Source: Berberis thunbergii
Taxonomy: Eukaryota > Streptophyta > Magnoliopsida > Ranunculales > Berberidaceae
DNA length: 64,000 nucleotides
Assembly (NCBI GenBank): GCA_003290165.1
Contig: QNQO01007618.1
Location: 1-64,000 of the forward strand
Direction: 5' to 3'
This document shows positions 22,842-33,559 of the stretch, in pieces; positions within the stretch are counted from its first letter, which is position 1, and every line of letters begins with the position of its first letter. The position numbers were made by a program, and so were the translations under genes. The notes beneath the pieces were generated by a model. The model saw only the letters and a program-made list of their open reading frames with translations, had not been told where the DNA came from and ran no database searches.

Positions 22842-24110
22842 TTAGTTTTTTACCAATGACATGAGTTGTGAAAAGTAGAGTACGAGAAAAAAATAGAAAG
22901 TTAACTGAGAAGCAACAAGGACAAACACCAATCCACAAAATAAGAAACTACAAGTAACTATTTTTAGTAACTATTTTCCATTTTTTGAATAACACGCATC
23001 TCTTTTTACTTCATGGAAAATGCAATAGATAGAGAGATATGCTTGTTATGCACGGTGTTGTAATATAAATACACACTTGAGTATCATCACTACATACGAT
23101 GTTGTTTTTGTTGTCCTAGTCTACTTCATCTTTAGAATGTAAAACTTACGGATATAATACAGGTCCTCTTCGTTTTCAACGTACCCAAGTGTTCAAATGG
23201 ATGAATTACTATCCCTGTAAGTCCAGAATTAATGTTATTTACAGTCACAGCAATATTTAGGTGCTTTGAAATACATCTTCTAAATGTGGATGAGTCCTTA
23301 CGGAAATAAGAAGTGTATTTGATAATTGTGTTTAACCAGATTTCCTGTACAAATAAATTATATTGTAAGCTGTTGTAGACATATATATACATGGAATATC
23401 TTCCTCCTCTAATCTACCAAAAGTAAAATAGTTCCTCCTCAAGTTAACTTGCTTGAAGCATAGTTTCCTTCCCATGAAACCAGAAGATAAGTTATATCCA
23501 TGGAAGTTGTTTTTTATTAAAAACAAACTTAAGACGCAACATGCATGTACAAAATATTGGGAATTAATGCCTAGTGAGTTTTATTTACTCTCAAACTATC
23601 AAGTAATAAAAATCCTGATAAAGAAATGCAAAGATAGTGTAGTGGTGTGAAAAAACAAGTATTTGTGACTTGCAGAGTATCTGTGGGGATTAATTTAGCG
23701 GTGTGTCTCAAAACACTCTAATCCATTATCTAAGATCAGTTGTAGTTTTGTACTTTGTTAGTTTGTCGTTATATATTTTTATTTTGTTTTTTCTAAGATC
23801 AGCAATAAGCATGATTGTGGTATTTTAGAAACAATTAATTTGGATAGGAGATCCAATGTAACTCAAGTAATTGAGTTGGATTGGGAATGTAGAAAGAAGG
23901 TCAATGAAACATTGTATAGGGTACCATAACAAATACAACAGCACAACTGGATGAATTGAAGTTCATTAGATTGGTCAATGATTTTCAAGCAATTTAGCAA
24001 TTTAGATTCCTTTGGTCAATGACTAAAGTTAATCTTTTAATTTTTTTGGTCAATGATTCTTATTTCTTTTTGTTTGATAATGGTTAATATCTATAATGTC
24101 ATTGATAGAG
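22842..24110 (+). other. region before the transposase ORF, no gene seen
   Basis: AT-rich sequence. Small ORFs at 23132-23650 overlap on opposite strands and have no family features. It ends in an acceptor-like ATTGATAG just before the transposase ATG, so it is probably intron. Confidence 0.5.
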
Positions 24111-25769
24111 ATGGATAATACTGGTGGCAATCTCTTCACCATTGATGTCACTAGATCTACAAATGATGACATTGAAGTTAAACAAACCATACAGTTCAAC
24201 CTCCACGGTTTAGCAGTTGGACCTGGTGCTAGAAATTTCAATAAAAACATTGGAAAGCTTGTTGAAACCCTTGTGCCCATCAAATTCAAGGGTTGGCACC
24301 ATGTTACTGACAACTACAAAGAGGATGTGTGGAATGGCCTCAAGGTGAGATTTTAAATCATTGATTTTTATAATGTCTTATTTTATTTTCAACTTATATC
24401 TCAATGGCTTATTTGCAGCGTGAATACGACATCCCAAATTATGTGAAAAAGAGTGTGCATTTGAAAATGCCTGAATATTATAGAAGGTTCAAGGCACATC
24501 TTAGGAAGAATTATTTGGATAAGTATCCTACCATTGAGGAACAAGATAAGCATGTTCCAAATGGTGTAAGAGAGGAGGATTGGAAGGAGTTTGTTCGCTA
24601 TGAGAGCACCCCTGAAGCGAAGGCAATTAGAGACCAAAATGCAAAAAACAAAAAGGCTTCAAAGTATGTATGGGGGGGTGGTCAAAAGAGTGCTGCAGAA
24701 GTAGAGTATGAAATGGTAATTGAGTTTCTAGCTACTAGTACAATATTATATACCATTTAACTTTATAGGCTGAGACTAATCTTTTAAGTATATAGGTTGA
24801 GAAGAACCCTGATGGGGAACCAGTCACACGCACTAACATATGGATTGCTTGTCACGCGGGAAAGGATGGAAAACCTATGCATGGTTCTGAACAATATATG
24901 GTATGTGCCCAATGATGTCTTTTATACCCAATTCTTAATTTACTTTGTAGTTGTTTGAATATTATTTGTGTCCTGATTTATTTTATTTTTTCATTCTTTT
25001 GAAGGAACAAGTTAAAGCAAAAAAAGCTGCATTGCAAGAATCTTCAACTCAGGGTAACATTGACCTCACTATTGATGATGATCCTCTAAGCCAAGTGTTT
25101 GGCCAAGAAGCGAGGGGACGTACTCGTTGTGTTGGAACCACTGTCTCTAAAAGGAAGTATGATGCTGCACTTCTCGCTCGTTCATTGCTTTTGGAAAAAA
25201 CATTGGAAGTAAAAAAATGTAGTGAAAAATATGATAGATTGGAAGAAAATGTTAGATGGATACGAGAGAAACTTGAAAGTGGAACTTATGTAAGACCATC
25301 AACAAGTGAGGGAATACAAGGAGTTGTTCAAAGAACTGAAGATCCACCGTCATCCGGTGCACAATCGACAAGGCAACCGGATAATCCATTACCTCCATCT
25401 CCATTACGACCATCTTCATTACCTCCATCTCCATTACCACCATCTCCATTACCATCATCTTCTCAAGGTGTTGCGAGGTTTCCTTCTCCAAGCAATCCTG
25501 TTCCTTCAGTGTCAAGGAGATACAAAGTTTGTGATTGGGAAAGGAATGTCATCGCGATAGCATTAGAGGTTGTAGATCCTATCCATCAATTCTCTTGCGC
25601 TTGTCATGGATCATTGAACCTTGCAACAGAGATCAGACTTTCCTTATGCTTCAAATACAAGACTGGGGTGAAACTTTACAAAAGTGATCCAAAAGGAGAC
25701 AATATGGGGGATATGGACGTTGGTGATTTCTTCATATGGTGTAGAACTCATGTGGAACTTGATGATTGA
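24111..25769 (+). CDS. Transposase_24 (Ptta/En/Spm) TnpA-like protein, spliced, intact
   Basis: Four exons, all joined in phase 0 with GT/AG ends: 24111-24344, 24419-24715, 24796-24900 and 25005-25769, giving 466 residues. Residues ~20-250 carry the plant Transposase_24 region (RNFNKNIGKLVETLVPIKF; REYDIPNYVKKSVHLKMPEY; YRRFKAHLRKNYLDKYPT; the signature VTRTNIWIACHAGKDGKP). Next come a charged, probably coiled-coil stretch, a PPSPL repeat (25390-25460) and a conserved C-terminal domain ending WCRTHVELDD, similar in position to DUF8039-type tails. TnpA-like proteins bind subterminal repeats; they are not the DDE catalytic subunit. The start may lie further upstream if 5' exons are coding; ATG 24096 is in frame but precedes the splice site. 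Confidence 0.85.
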
Positions 25770-26066
25770 TAGTTACAAAAACCAAGAGTCTAATGGTGAA
25801 TTTTCTGACTATATTTACTTTTTAATGTTTATTTATGTTTACTTTTTGATTCTGATGTCTTTCTTTTAATGTTTATTGTTGTACGTGCTGTTTCTGGCCG
25901 CATTCTCCAACAACTTTTTAATGTTTCTCAGTTACCCTCTAGTATAGTTACTACATTCTCCAATAACTGAAGCACATAACTTACCAAGAGGCTCCACAAT
26001 ATTTTCTTCTTATATAGCTTTGATTATTTGTTGGGCAACTTGTGATTTTTTATGTACTTGATACAG
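25770..26066 (+). other. 3' flank of the transposase ORF
   Basis: AT-rich, no ORF of note. It diverges completely from CACTA-2 directly after the shared stop codon and TAG. Confidence 0.6.
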
Positions 26067-26144
26067 GCAGATATATTACTACGAGGATATATTGGTTGGA
26101 ATTCGAGGCGTGCTCTCCAAGTTGTCAATCAAGTTTTCCCAAAG
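26067..26144 (+). pseudogene. orphan exon, host gene not recognised
   Basis: A 78-bp open segment between GATACAG and GTATAA splice sites encodes ADILLRGYIGWNSRRALQVV-NQVFPK. The clean boundaries and open frame suggest a captured exon, but I cannot name the gene. Confidence 0.45.
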
Positions 26145-26527
26145 GTATAATGCCTCTTCTGTCCTATATCTCATTTGTATCCTTTCTGTCTTTTGTAATG
26201 TAATGACTGAATAACATGTCTAGTTTTTTAGCATTTAATTGCAGTTTAAACTTTTTAGGGACAGAATTAGAACATTGACCATATAAATAATGGGTGCATT
26301 CTCTGCTCTGTGAATTTTATAGTGGAGATCATCAATGTCAAAAGTCAATTAGTGGTTGATACTCATTAAGCTGCTATTTTAACTAGGCTGATCAACGTAC
26401 CTGATGGAATTAAAAGCTTGTAATCGGTCTAACCAAGTTTAGACATCAACAGATTCCTCTTGGATTGATGCCTTAATTGGAAGTCTCACACGCCACTAAT
26501 TATATATGTTTGATGATTGCTGTGCAG

Positions 26528-26580
26528 AATCTCCGGCTGAGTTCTTCGCGGAGAACAAAAACATCGCGGGGTTCGACAAT
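26528..26580 (+). pseudogene. captured TOP6B (topoisomerase VI subunit B) exon
   Basis: Between a TGTGCAG acceptor and a GTGAGT donor, 53 bp encode SPAEFFAENKNIAGFDN, the N-terminal signature before the GHKL ATPase domain of plant topoisomerase VI subunit B. The splice sites are kept and no stop is present, but the downstream ATPase exons are missing. TOP6B works in endoreduplication and in meiotic complexes; this fragment alone cannot do so. Confidence 0.75.
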
Positions 26581-27535
26581 GTGAGTGTCTTTCATAATTT
26601 TTTATTAAATTGGTTTTCTTTTTTGAGTTGAAGTTGAAATTGAAACTAGAATACTATATAAGAAAATGGAACAAATGGGAATTTACTTTTTTAACTGCCT
26701 ATGGTGAATAATTTGATAAAGAATGTTGCAGGATAAATGAGGTAAGTAGTTAGCTTAAGCAGGTTTAGGAAAGATTTTACTTCTTTAACTGCCTATGGTG
26801 AATAATTTGATAAATAACTGCATATGAAATTTGATATTGACTTGTCTCATTAAACATATTTATCTATGCTTTTAGCAACTTGTGGTGATGAGAGTTGTTC
26901 ATTCTGTTTTGTATTTGGAGATATTTTGCTTTCCATGTATTGAAAAAAAAAAAAAAAAACCCCACCACCACCCACACACACACGAAAATAAAAATAAAAA
27001 ACGAGCTTTTTCATAAGACTTCTTTCTTTGATGTTATGCTGGGTGGGTCTAAATACGTTGGGAGTCCAGTGAGAAACATCCAGTAATTATTTGATCTTAA
27101 TAATATTATGTTCCTGGGGTTCATCAGAATGTTTTGTAGCATTGACCTTTTTTTCCCTATTTCTGATTAATAATGTTACAAACTAGTAATAGGTAAAATA
27201 GAAACACAGATGGGTTTGCAGTGTAATGACTGCAATCTGTATACACCTTTTTGATTGGGGCACATGCTATAGTAAGACAATTGTTTACAAAATTCTTAAC
27301 AATAGTTCAGGTTTTCTGGGACACGTGATAGTTGACTGAAGTTCCCTTTGAACAGACCATAGCAGGCATGTCCACTTGTGTGCAAATTGTTTGCATCTAA
27401 GCAACTTTCTTCATAAAAGAAATAGTTTATGTTATCCACTGTGACTCCTCTTTGCTATTGTGCATATTTTTCCTCTAAAAATACCAACATTTTGGTTGAA
27501 GGTGTATATTATGGAAAGACCTGGAAATTTTGCAG
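26581..27535 (+). other. intronic or filler sequence in CACTA-1
   Basis: No coding signal. Contains a repeated phrase (TTCTTTAACTGCCTATGGTGAATAATTTGATAAA near 26688-26815, twice) and a CCCACCACCACCCACACACACAC tract at 26960-26983. Confidence 0.5.
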
Positions 27536-27818
27536 GGTTCATTCAAGAGATGTAGTACTAGTATTCTTCATGAAGTTAGAGGAACTTGGCCAGATTTACT
27601 AATAACAGTACTTACTGATGAGTGGAAGAAGTGCAAAAAAGGTACACCAAAGTTCATTGCCATATATGTCTCTGCGTCAGATGAAAAATAGGTCATTTTT
27701 TGTGTGTGTCAATGACACATGCTAACAATTTACTTTCCGATTGCAGTTATTGAGGCTTCTTCTCCTCAGAAAGAGCCCAAGCACATGCTCCTACCTCTGC
27801 AGAAAGGTTCATCGGATG
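27536..27818 (+). pseudogene. two orphan exons, host gene not recognised
   Basis: Exon 27536-27641 (after TTTTGCAG, before GTACAC) has an open frame with ILHEVRGTWPDLLITVLTDE. Exon 27747-27818 (after GATTGCAG, before GTAAGT) encodes IEASSPQKEPKHMLLPLQKG. Both have splice-like borders and the same sense as the transposase. I do not recognise the source gene or know whether it is one gene. Confidence 0.4.
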
Positions 27819-27839
27819 GTAAGTAGTGCATCTGTAATT

Positions 27840-28095
27840 TTTTTCTGCTGCTGTTTCATGCGCGGCGTTGATGCTGCTGCTGCTGCTACTACGCTTTGGC
27901 GCGTTACTGCTGCTGCTGCCCTGCTTTGCTGTTGCTGTTGCTGCTTGGTTTGCTGCTGCTGTCTGTCGCAACGTTGACATGCTGAGATGTGGCGACATGC
28001 GGTTGGAGCGTGTGTATGCCGGTTGATCTGGGCAGTCCGGTGTAACTTGATTTGTCGCATAAACGCGCGTGTGCTGCGTGTTCTACGGTTGAGAG
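27840..28095 (-). repeat. CAG-rich module shared with CACTA-2
   Basis: On the minus strand, a block starting AACCGTAGAACACGCAGCAC, through CGGCATACACACGCTCC and GCGACAGACAGCAGC, into CAG/CAA repeats. The same block occurs in CACTA-2 at 43195-43440 on the plus strand, which is consistent because the two transposons are inverted. ORFs here are poly-Ala/Gln/Ser/Leu translations. Confidence 0.75.
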
Positions 28096-28477
28096 ACTGA
28101 CTATGAGTTGATTTAAGTTGATTGCTTTAAGTTTTGTATTTTCATTGTTTTTAGTTTTTGCCTTGGCTTTCAAACAAAAAAAAAGTTCTCTTTGGTGCCA
28201 TATGTGTACTTTATGAAATCTTAGTGTTATCTGTTTGCAAATTGTTAACTCCATACTAGACAGCCATAAACTTATAATTGGATTTATAGTGTGAATAATG
28301 ACAAACCTTTAATTTGATGAATGTTTACTGTTTCATATGTAGCTTTTATCACAAATCTTGTTGTACCTTGCCTCATTCTTATTGAGCCGTTTAGAGATCT
28401 GAATTTCTTTGACTCACAATATTATTGAGCTGTTTAGAGTTCTGCAGCCTTGTGATGGGTGTTTTCTTTTAACCCAG

Positions 28478-28749
28478 GTTCGAGATGTATTTTCAAAAGC
28501 AACTGCTGCACCTCCTTGCCTTCTATTCTTTGATGAATTTGACTCTATTGCACCAAAACGAGGGCATGATAATACTGGTGTTACTGACCGTGTTGTAAAT
28601 CAAGTTAGTGCCTCAAGTTATTTACAGTTTGAGTACTTTCATGTATACTATTTTCTTAAAGGATTTTCCATCTTTATTCTTTTGCAGTTTCTCACTGAAC
28701 TAGATGGTGTGGAAGTCCTTACTAGGGTGTTTGTGTTTGCTGCAACTAG
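28478..28749 (+). pseudogene. captured PEX1 (peroxisomal AAA ATPase) exons
   Basis: Exon 28478-28603 (42 codons) and exon 28688-28749 are joined by a short GT/AG intron. They encode the second AAA domain around Walker [31 protein letters not shown], then [12 protein letters not shown] and VFVFAAT. This is the PEX1 signature; an Arg replaces the expected Gly before VFVFAAT. PEX1 with PEX6 extracts the PEX5 import receptor; this piece lacks Walker A and is only a fragment. Confidence 0.85.
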
Positions 28750-29591
28750 GTTAGTACTCTTAGCTAGGTTCTTCTAGGCAACTGTAATGCATATATATAG
28801 GTTATTCTGGATTGATGACACACTCAATTAATGAGGCCATTTATCGATTGTTTTTCTATTTTGGCCTTCTTTAATATTTGGAGTACTTGTCCAGATATGA
28901 AATTCAGAATTTCCAATGGAGATATTTCCTCAATGTCAAATTTTGTTAAAGCCGTATCCTGCTGAAAAACACTATGGTTCATTTCGACACCCATAGGTCT
29001 TTATCCTCAGTCAGGTCACCTCTTCAAACAATGGGGAGCTTCAATTGAACTTCATCTCGAGTCTGGATGCTGATGAATGGGTTGTTTATAATATCATTTA
29101 TTTCTTCCAGCGCTGTTGTCCTCTATCCTGTTGAGATTGGGACAGATGGTTCCAAAATTGGAGCTCTAGTTGCACTTCCTGATGTGAGAGTTGCACAATG
29201 GTTGGCTTACATGCCGCTCTCATGCCTTGCATAACTTGTGCATGCATGTCATAATGATTTTGCAAAATGTTATTTCTCATATTCTATTCCCTGGATAAAG
29301 TCTAATATCTGTTTGCAAATTGTTACCGTGGCTCTAGAGGCTGACTTTGGCGCCTCATACCCTGCCTCACCCCTGACAACATAGTTCCCACGTCAAATTT
29401 TCCTTTGAACCAAACACAACCTTAGTATTGAATTTAGTTCTCATCTTGATTGATTTACAGTTCAGTTTTATTTTTCCCTTTATATCACCTCATTAGCTAG
29501 TAATTTTATTTTAATTTATTTTTTATTTTCTCCAATACCTCAATACAAAAACTTTTTGTCGACAAGTTCTCAATTTTAAATTTATAAATGC
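28750..29591 (+). other. CACTA-1 interior between PEX1 and transportin fragments
   Basis: Mostly AT-rich and non-coding. Around 29098-29280 there is an open stretch on the minus strand (60 codons, Gln-rich, QVMQGMRAACKPTIVQLSHQ) and a matching open plus frame; I could not decide on either or name it. Confidence 0.4.
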
Positions 29592-30278
29592 CAAGAAGCT
29601 GCTGAGGAGTTGGCTCCACGGTTGGAAGTCATTTTGCAGCATCTCTTGTGTGCTTTTGGGCAATATCAGGTTTGTTTTATATAAGTGCTCTTTCACTTTA
29701 CATTTTGGCTATTATGTCAAATATCTGACACTTGCTAATCCCTTTTTGTCTAAACTCTTTTAGAAACGAAACCTTCGGATTGTATATAAATGATGCTAAC
29801 GAAACCTTCAGGTATCATGTAATGTGTTTCATCTTGTTGGCTGCCAGTATTGAACAAAAATAGTAAGTTAACTTGTTCTCTATTATGATCAATTACAACC
29901 AAGATATCTTGAGATTTTAATGCCTCCAGTGATTGCAAAGTGGCAACAACTTTCGAATGCCAACAGAGATCTTTTTCCCTTGCTCGAGTGTTTTACATCT
30001 ATAGCAAAGGTATCTTTTCCCTTGCCTGAGTCATTTAAAAAATTTCTATTTGATTAAACAGCTGTCAGGCTCATGTCGAACTAATACTTTTAACTTATAG
30101 TTCTACACGACTTATTTTTTTTTAAACTTTTGGAAGTCTCTTCTAGACCGAATGAAACAATAGAGTTTTTATACTCTTGTTCTATCTGTTTCAGGCATTA
30201 GGTTCTGGGTTTGCTCAGTTTGCAGAACCTGTGTTTCAGATGTGCATAAATATCATCCAGACTCAGCAATTGGCAAAG
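29592..30278 (+). pseudogene. captured transportin-1 (importin beta-2) exons
   Basis: Four exon pieces: 29592-29669 ([20 protein letters not shown]), 29764-~29796 (KRNLRIVY, then a frame break within the exon), 29905-30009 ([34 protein letters not shown]) and 30195-30278 ([28 protein letters not shown]). They are consecutive HEAT-repeat exons of plant transportin-1, which imports PY-NLS cargo into the nucleus. Most donors and acceptors are kept, but the second exon carries a small insertion that shifts the frame. Confidence 0.85.
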
Positions 30279-30594
30279 GTTTCTACATACTTTTGTTGTG
30301 TATATCACTCCTTCAGCTTCTGCAGATCTGCATTGTGTTTTAGTTCTTATCCATTTATTGGCCTAACATGGAGGTGTTTTGAAAGGGACATCACCCAGTT
30401 GTATTAGGAATAATTATGTATTTGATTAAGTGATCATGTTGGAGAGGTTTGGAGCAATCACGATGACCAATTGCTTGTAATATGTTGAATTATTATTGAT
30501 AATTAATTTGTTTAATTCAGGCTGAATTAGTTCATCCAATTTATGATTCTTTTGTCTCATTTGTGTGGACTATGTGTAAGGACTGATTTTGCAG

Positions 30595-31257
30595 GTGCCA
30601 CGGTTGTGATTTTGCTGCAGCAGCAAAAAAAAAATATAATTTTTTTTCGATTATATTAACTTGCAACGGTTTAAAACCGTTGCAACAAAACAGATTTCTT
30701 TTTTTTTTGAATTTTTTTTTCTCATTTGCTACGGCTACAAACCGTGGCCATGGATAGCCACGGCCTAAAACCGTTGCTAGCACATTTGCCACTGTTTAAT
30801 TCACACTATTTAGCCACGGTTTGTAACCGTTGCCATGGTTAGCCACGGCTACAAACCGTTGCTAATCTTTGCCACGGTTTAAAACCGTTGCGAATATATG
30901 AACTTTGTCACGGCTTAAAACCGTAGCTAATGTTGGAACGGCTATAAACCGTTGCTATCTTGTTAGAAACGGTTTATAACCGTTGCTAATATCTACACTT
31001 TGTAACGGCCTGGAACCGTTGCTACCTTGCCACGGCTTAGAACCGTTGCTATTTTTATTGCAACGGTTTATAACCGTTGCTAATTTCTGAAAATAACGCC
31101 CCCATCCAAACATAAAACCGTTGCTACAATATTTAGCAACGGTTTATAGCCGTTACAAATGATTTTGCGACGCCCCTGTAGTCCACGGCTCTTAGCCGTG
31201 GCAATGGCTTACGCCTACGGTCTAGAACCGTTGCTAATGGGGGTTTTTGGTGTAGTG
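30595..31257. repeat. CACTA-1 right subterminal palindrome array and terminus
   Basis: About twenty imperfect palindromes of the GCAACGGTTTAAAACCGTTGC type. The inner edge (GACTGATTTTGCAGGTGCCACGG with GCTGCAGCAGC) matches the inner edge of the CACTA-2 left array at 40660-40710 in reverse complement. Ends in the terminal inverted repeat. Confidence 0.9.
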
Positions 31258-32000
31258 TGTCATCTACTATGCTATCAAAACTCTGAATGAGGCTCAACTC
31301 AATTACTCAACCATGGAGAAATAGATGTTAGCCATTATTTATGCATTAGATAAATTTCGTTCCTATCTTATTGGAGCTAAAGTCATTGTGTACACTAACC
31401 ATGCAGCCCTTAGTTACCTTCTCAATAAGAAGGACACCAAACCTCATCTGATCTGATGGGTTCTTTTGCTTCAAGAATTTGATCTTGAAATACGAGATAC
31501 GTCAGATATAGAAAATACAGTCGCCGACTACTTGTCTTGGCTAACATCACAGTCATCTACTAGTATCTTGCCCATTCAAGAGGACTTCCTAGATGAACAA
31601 CTTCTCTTGGTAGAGCAAGAGCTTCCTTGGTAGGCCAACATTGTCAATTTTTTAGCAACTGAGGAACTCCCTTCACACTGGTCTAAGCCAGATCGTGACT
31701 AGTTTTTGTCTAGGGTCAAGTATTATTCTTGGGATGAGCCATATTTGTACAAATACGTCCCTGGCCAATTTATCAGAAGATGTGTTCCAGAAGTTGAACA
31801 GTTGAGCATTCTGTCATTTTGCAATTATCAAGCTAGTGGTGGGCATTTTAGTTCTAAGAAAATTGCAAAGAAGGTTCTCCAATCAGGTTTTTATTGGCCT
31901 ACTCTTTTTCAAGATGCCCATGAGTATAATAAAGCCTGTCACCGATGTCAACAACTTGGGCGAATAACTTTTCGACACATGATGCCCATGGGTAAAAAGG
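31258..32000 (+). pseudogene. RNase H and integrase zinc-binding domain, gypsy A
   Basis: RNase H resumes straight after the CACTA-1 target site ([38 protein letters not shown]) and has stops near 31321 and 31455. From ~31700 a 107-codon stretch contains the integrase N-terminal domain (ASGGHFSSKKIAKKVLQSGF; CHRC near 31945), with the first zinc-ligand His apparently lost. The sequence breaks off before the integrase catalytic core. Confidence 0.8.
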
Positions 32001-32001
32001 G

Positions 32002-32140
32002 TTTGAGTGAAATAAGGAAACATGGTTGAGTTAAACAAGGAAACATGGTTTGAGTTAAACAATGAAATATGGATGAATGAAAAAAGAAATGGTTGAGTGA
32101 AACAAGGAATGGTGTTAGAGTTGAATAAGGAAACATGTCT
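32002..32140. repeat. ~23-bp degenerate minisatellite at the broken end of gypsy A
   Basis: About six units related to GAGTTAAACAAGGAAACATGGTT, with GAGTGAAATAAGG and GAATGAAAAAAG variants. It begins where integrase coding stops. Confidence 0.75.
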
Positions 32141-33000
32141 TTGTAGAAATTCTTTTATGATAAAGTTGGCCATGTGGACGTTCAAATCTTCATATTGATT
32201 TTCTAGATATCTGTAGTTGTTGTTGCTTTGTGGGCTTGACTTCATGGGTCTTGGGATTAAATTTTTTTAATCCTTATGAATGCATTTGAACTCCCATTGA
32301 GCCTTCTAGTTGTTGAATTTAGTCTTATTGTGCCACTTTATGCATGATTTGAGATTTGTGCTAAAATGCCAAAAAAACACATGATGAGATATTTTTATTT
32401 GATAATTGGACTTAACAATTGTATATTTAGGGGTGTAAAAATCGATGATTTGGGTGCTTATCAACAGTCTCCTTCTTTATGAATATATGACCTCGGACGC
32501 ATAACTCCATCAACGACTTTTTTTCTCTATAATGTTCCTCCTCTTTAAGGGGAAAATTTATTGGGCCTGAATTTGGACTTTTGTCTCTGATTTATTCTGA
32601 CGGGCCCTGTTTGGGCTTTCATGACTGGATTCGTATTTTTTGGGGTTTATGAATTGGTTTGGTTTTGGGATACTTGATTTTCTTGATAGACAATCCCTGC
32701 CACATGTACGGTTGCAATGATAGTCTTATTTAGTGTATCATCAACTACACCCTCTTAGTTAAATAGGGTATGCTAACGTGGCCGCTAACTCGATGACGGT
32801 TGGACTTTCGATTTCATCATTGAATTTAATGTTGTTGGCAGCTTTTGGCAATGTTGGTATTTTAATCTCTCATTCATCCATTCATTTCTGCTCACATTTT
32901 GGGATTTCGTGTAACCATCATATCTCACACATCATCATATGAGTAGTCACTTCGTTGTTCAGATCTATAAAGGGGGGTCATAAGTATTTTTTTTCTTTTT
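32141..33000. other. no gene seen
   Basis: AT-rich sequence without ORFs or recognisable terminal repeats; probably transposon debris. Confidence 0.5.
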
Positions 33001-33559
33001 ATGCTATCTTAGAAATTAGGGTTTGGTGATACATAAAAACGGTCACACCCCTGAGCCCTACACGTGTCAAGATGATCTCGAAGAACTACGGGCCCCAGCA
33101 TCAGCCAATTACTGATCCGCTCAATTCATTTTGCCAGACGAATCCGAACTCTTACAACATGCTAGACCAACACGTCTCACAACTATACACAATACCCATA
33201 AGTCCTACTAAGACAAGTATCTCAAGAATCAGCTTCGGACGTGCAACTATAGCAGCTCTCTGCTTTCAACTAGGAAGTAAATACTAGAGTACATTCCACA
33301 CAGGGAAAATCCCTTCTGCAGATTGTTCTCGTGTTGGGATCTATCTCCCGCGTATCTAGAAGCACAAGGCTAACTGGGAACTTCCCTCCAACAACAAGAT
33401 TCTTAAATGGAGAAGGATCTCCACGAAGATCTCCTTCCTAAACTATGCTCTCGATGACCTGGTAGAACCAGAACTCCTTGCACTATAAATAAGACATGAG
33501 GTTGGTAAGCTAAGGTACGCTACAAATTCTCTGTTTGCAGCATTACGCCTTGGCGACAT
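33001..33559 (+). repeat. probable LTR (U3/R) fragment with TATA box
   Basis: CACTATAAATAAG (TATA at 33484-33491) is followed by a GGTTGGTAAGCTAAGGTACG-type leader, as in the U3/R boundary of plant LTR retrotransposons. Neither LTR end is identifiable, and the fragment runs directly into B-family LTR sequence at about 33560. Confidence 0.4.

Larger units (their letters stand above)
16141..31257 (+). mobile_element. CACTA-1: 15.1-kb CACTA (En/Spm) transposon
   Basis: Left end CACTACACCAAAAACCCC; the right end is its inverse (GGGGGTTTTTGGTGTAGTG). The 3-bp target duplication TGT is at 16138-16140 and 31258-31260. Imperfect ~20-bp palindromes fill both subterminal regions. It contains one open Transposase_24-type gene (24111-25769) and fragments of several host genes, all in the same sense. 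No TNP2-type (TNPD) catalytic transposase is visible, so movement would need help in trans. It is inserted in RNase H of gypsy A, and one TGT copy restores that reading frame. Confidence 0.95.

Noticed and set aside
25252..25560. Met/Glu-rich and His/Leu-rich ORFs overlapping exon 4 of the transposase
   Set aside because: Shadows of the PPSPL-coding repeat in other frames.
27741..28254. Leu/Cys/Ala- or Gln-rich ORFs
   Set aside because: Produced by CTG/CAG repeats in all frames.
28409..28777. PEX1 as an intact host gene
   Set aside because: Only two exons of the second AAA domain are present, Walker A is missing, and it lies inside CACTA-1.
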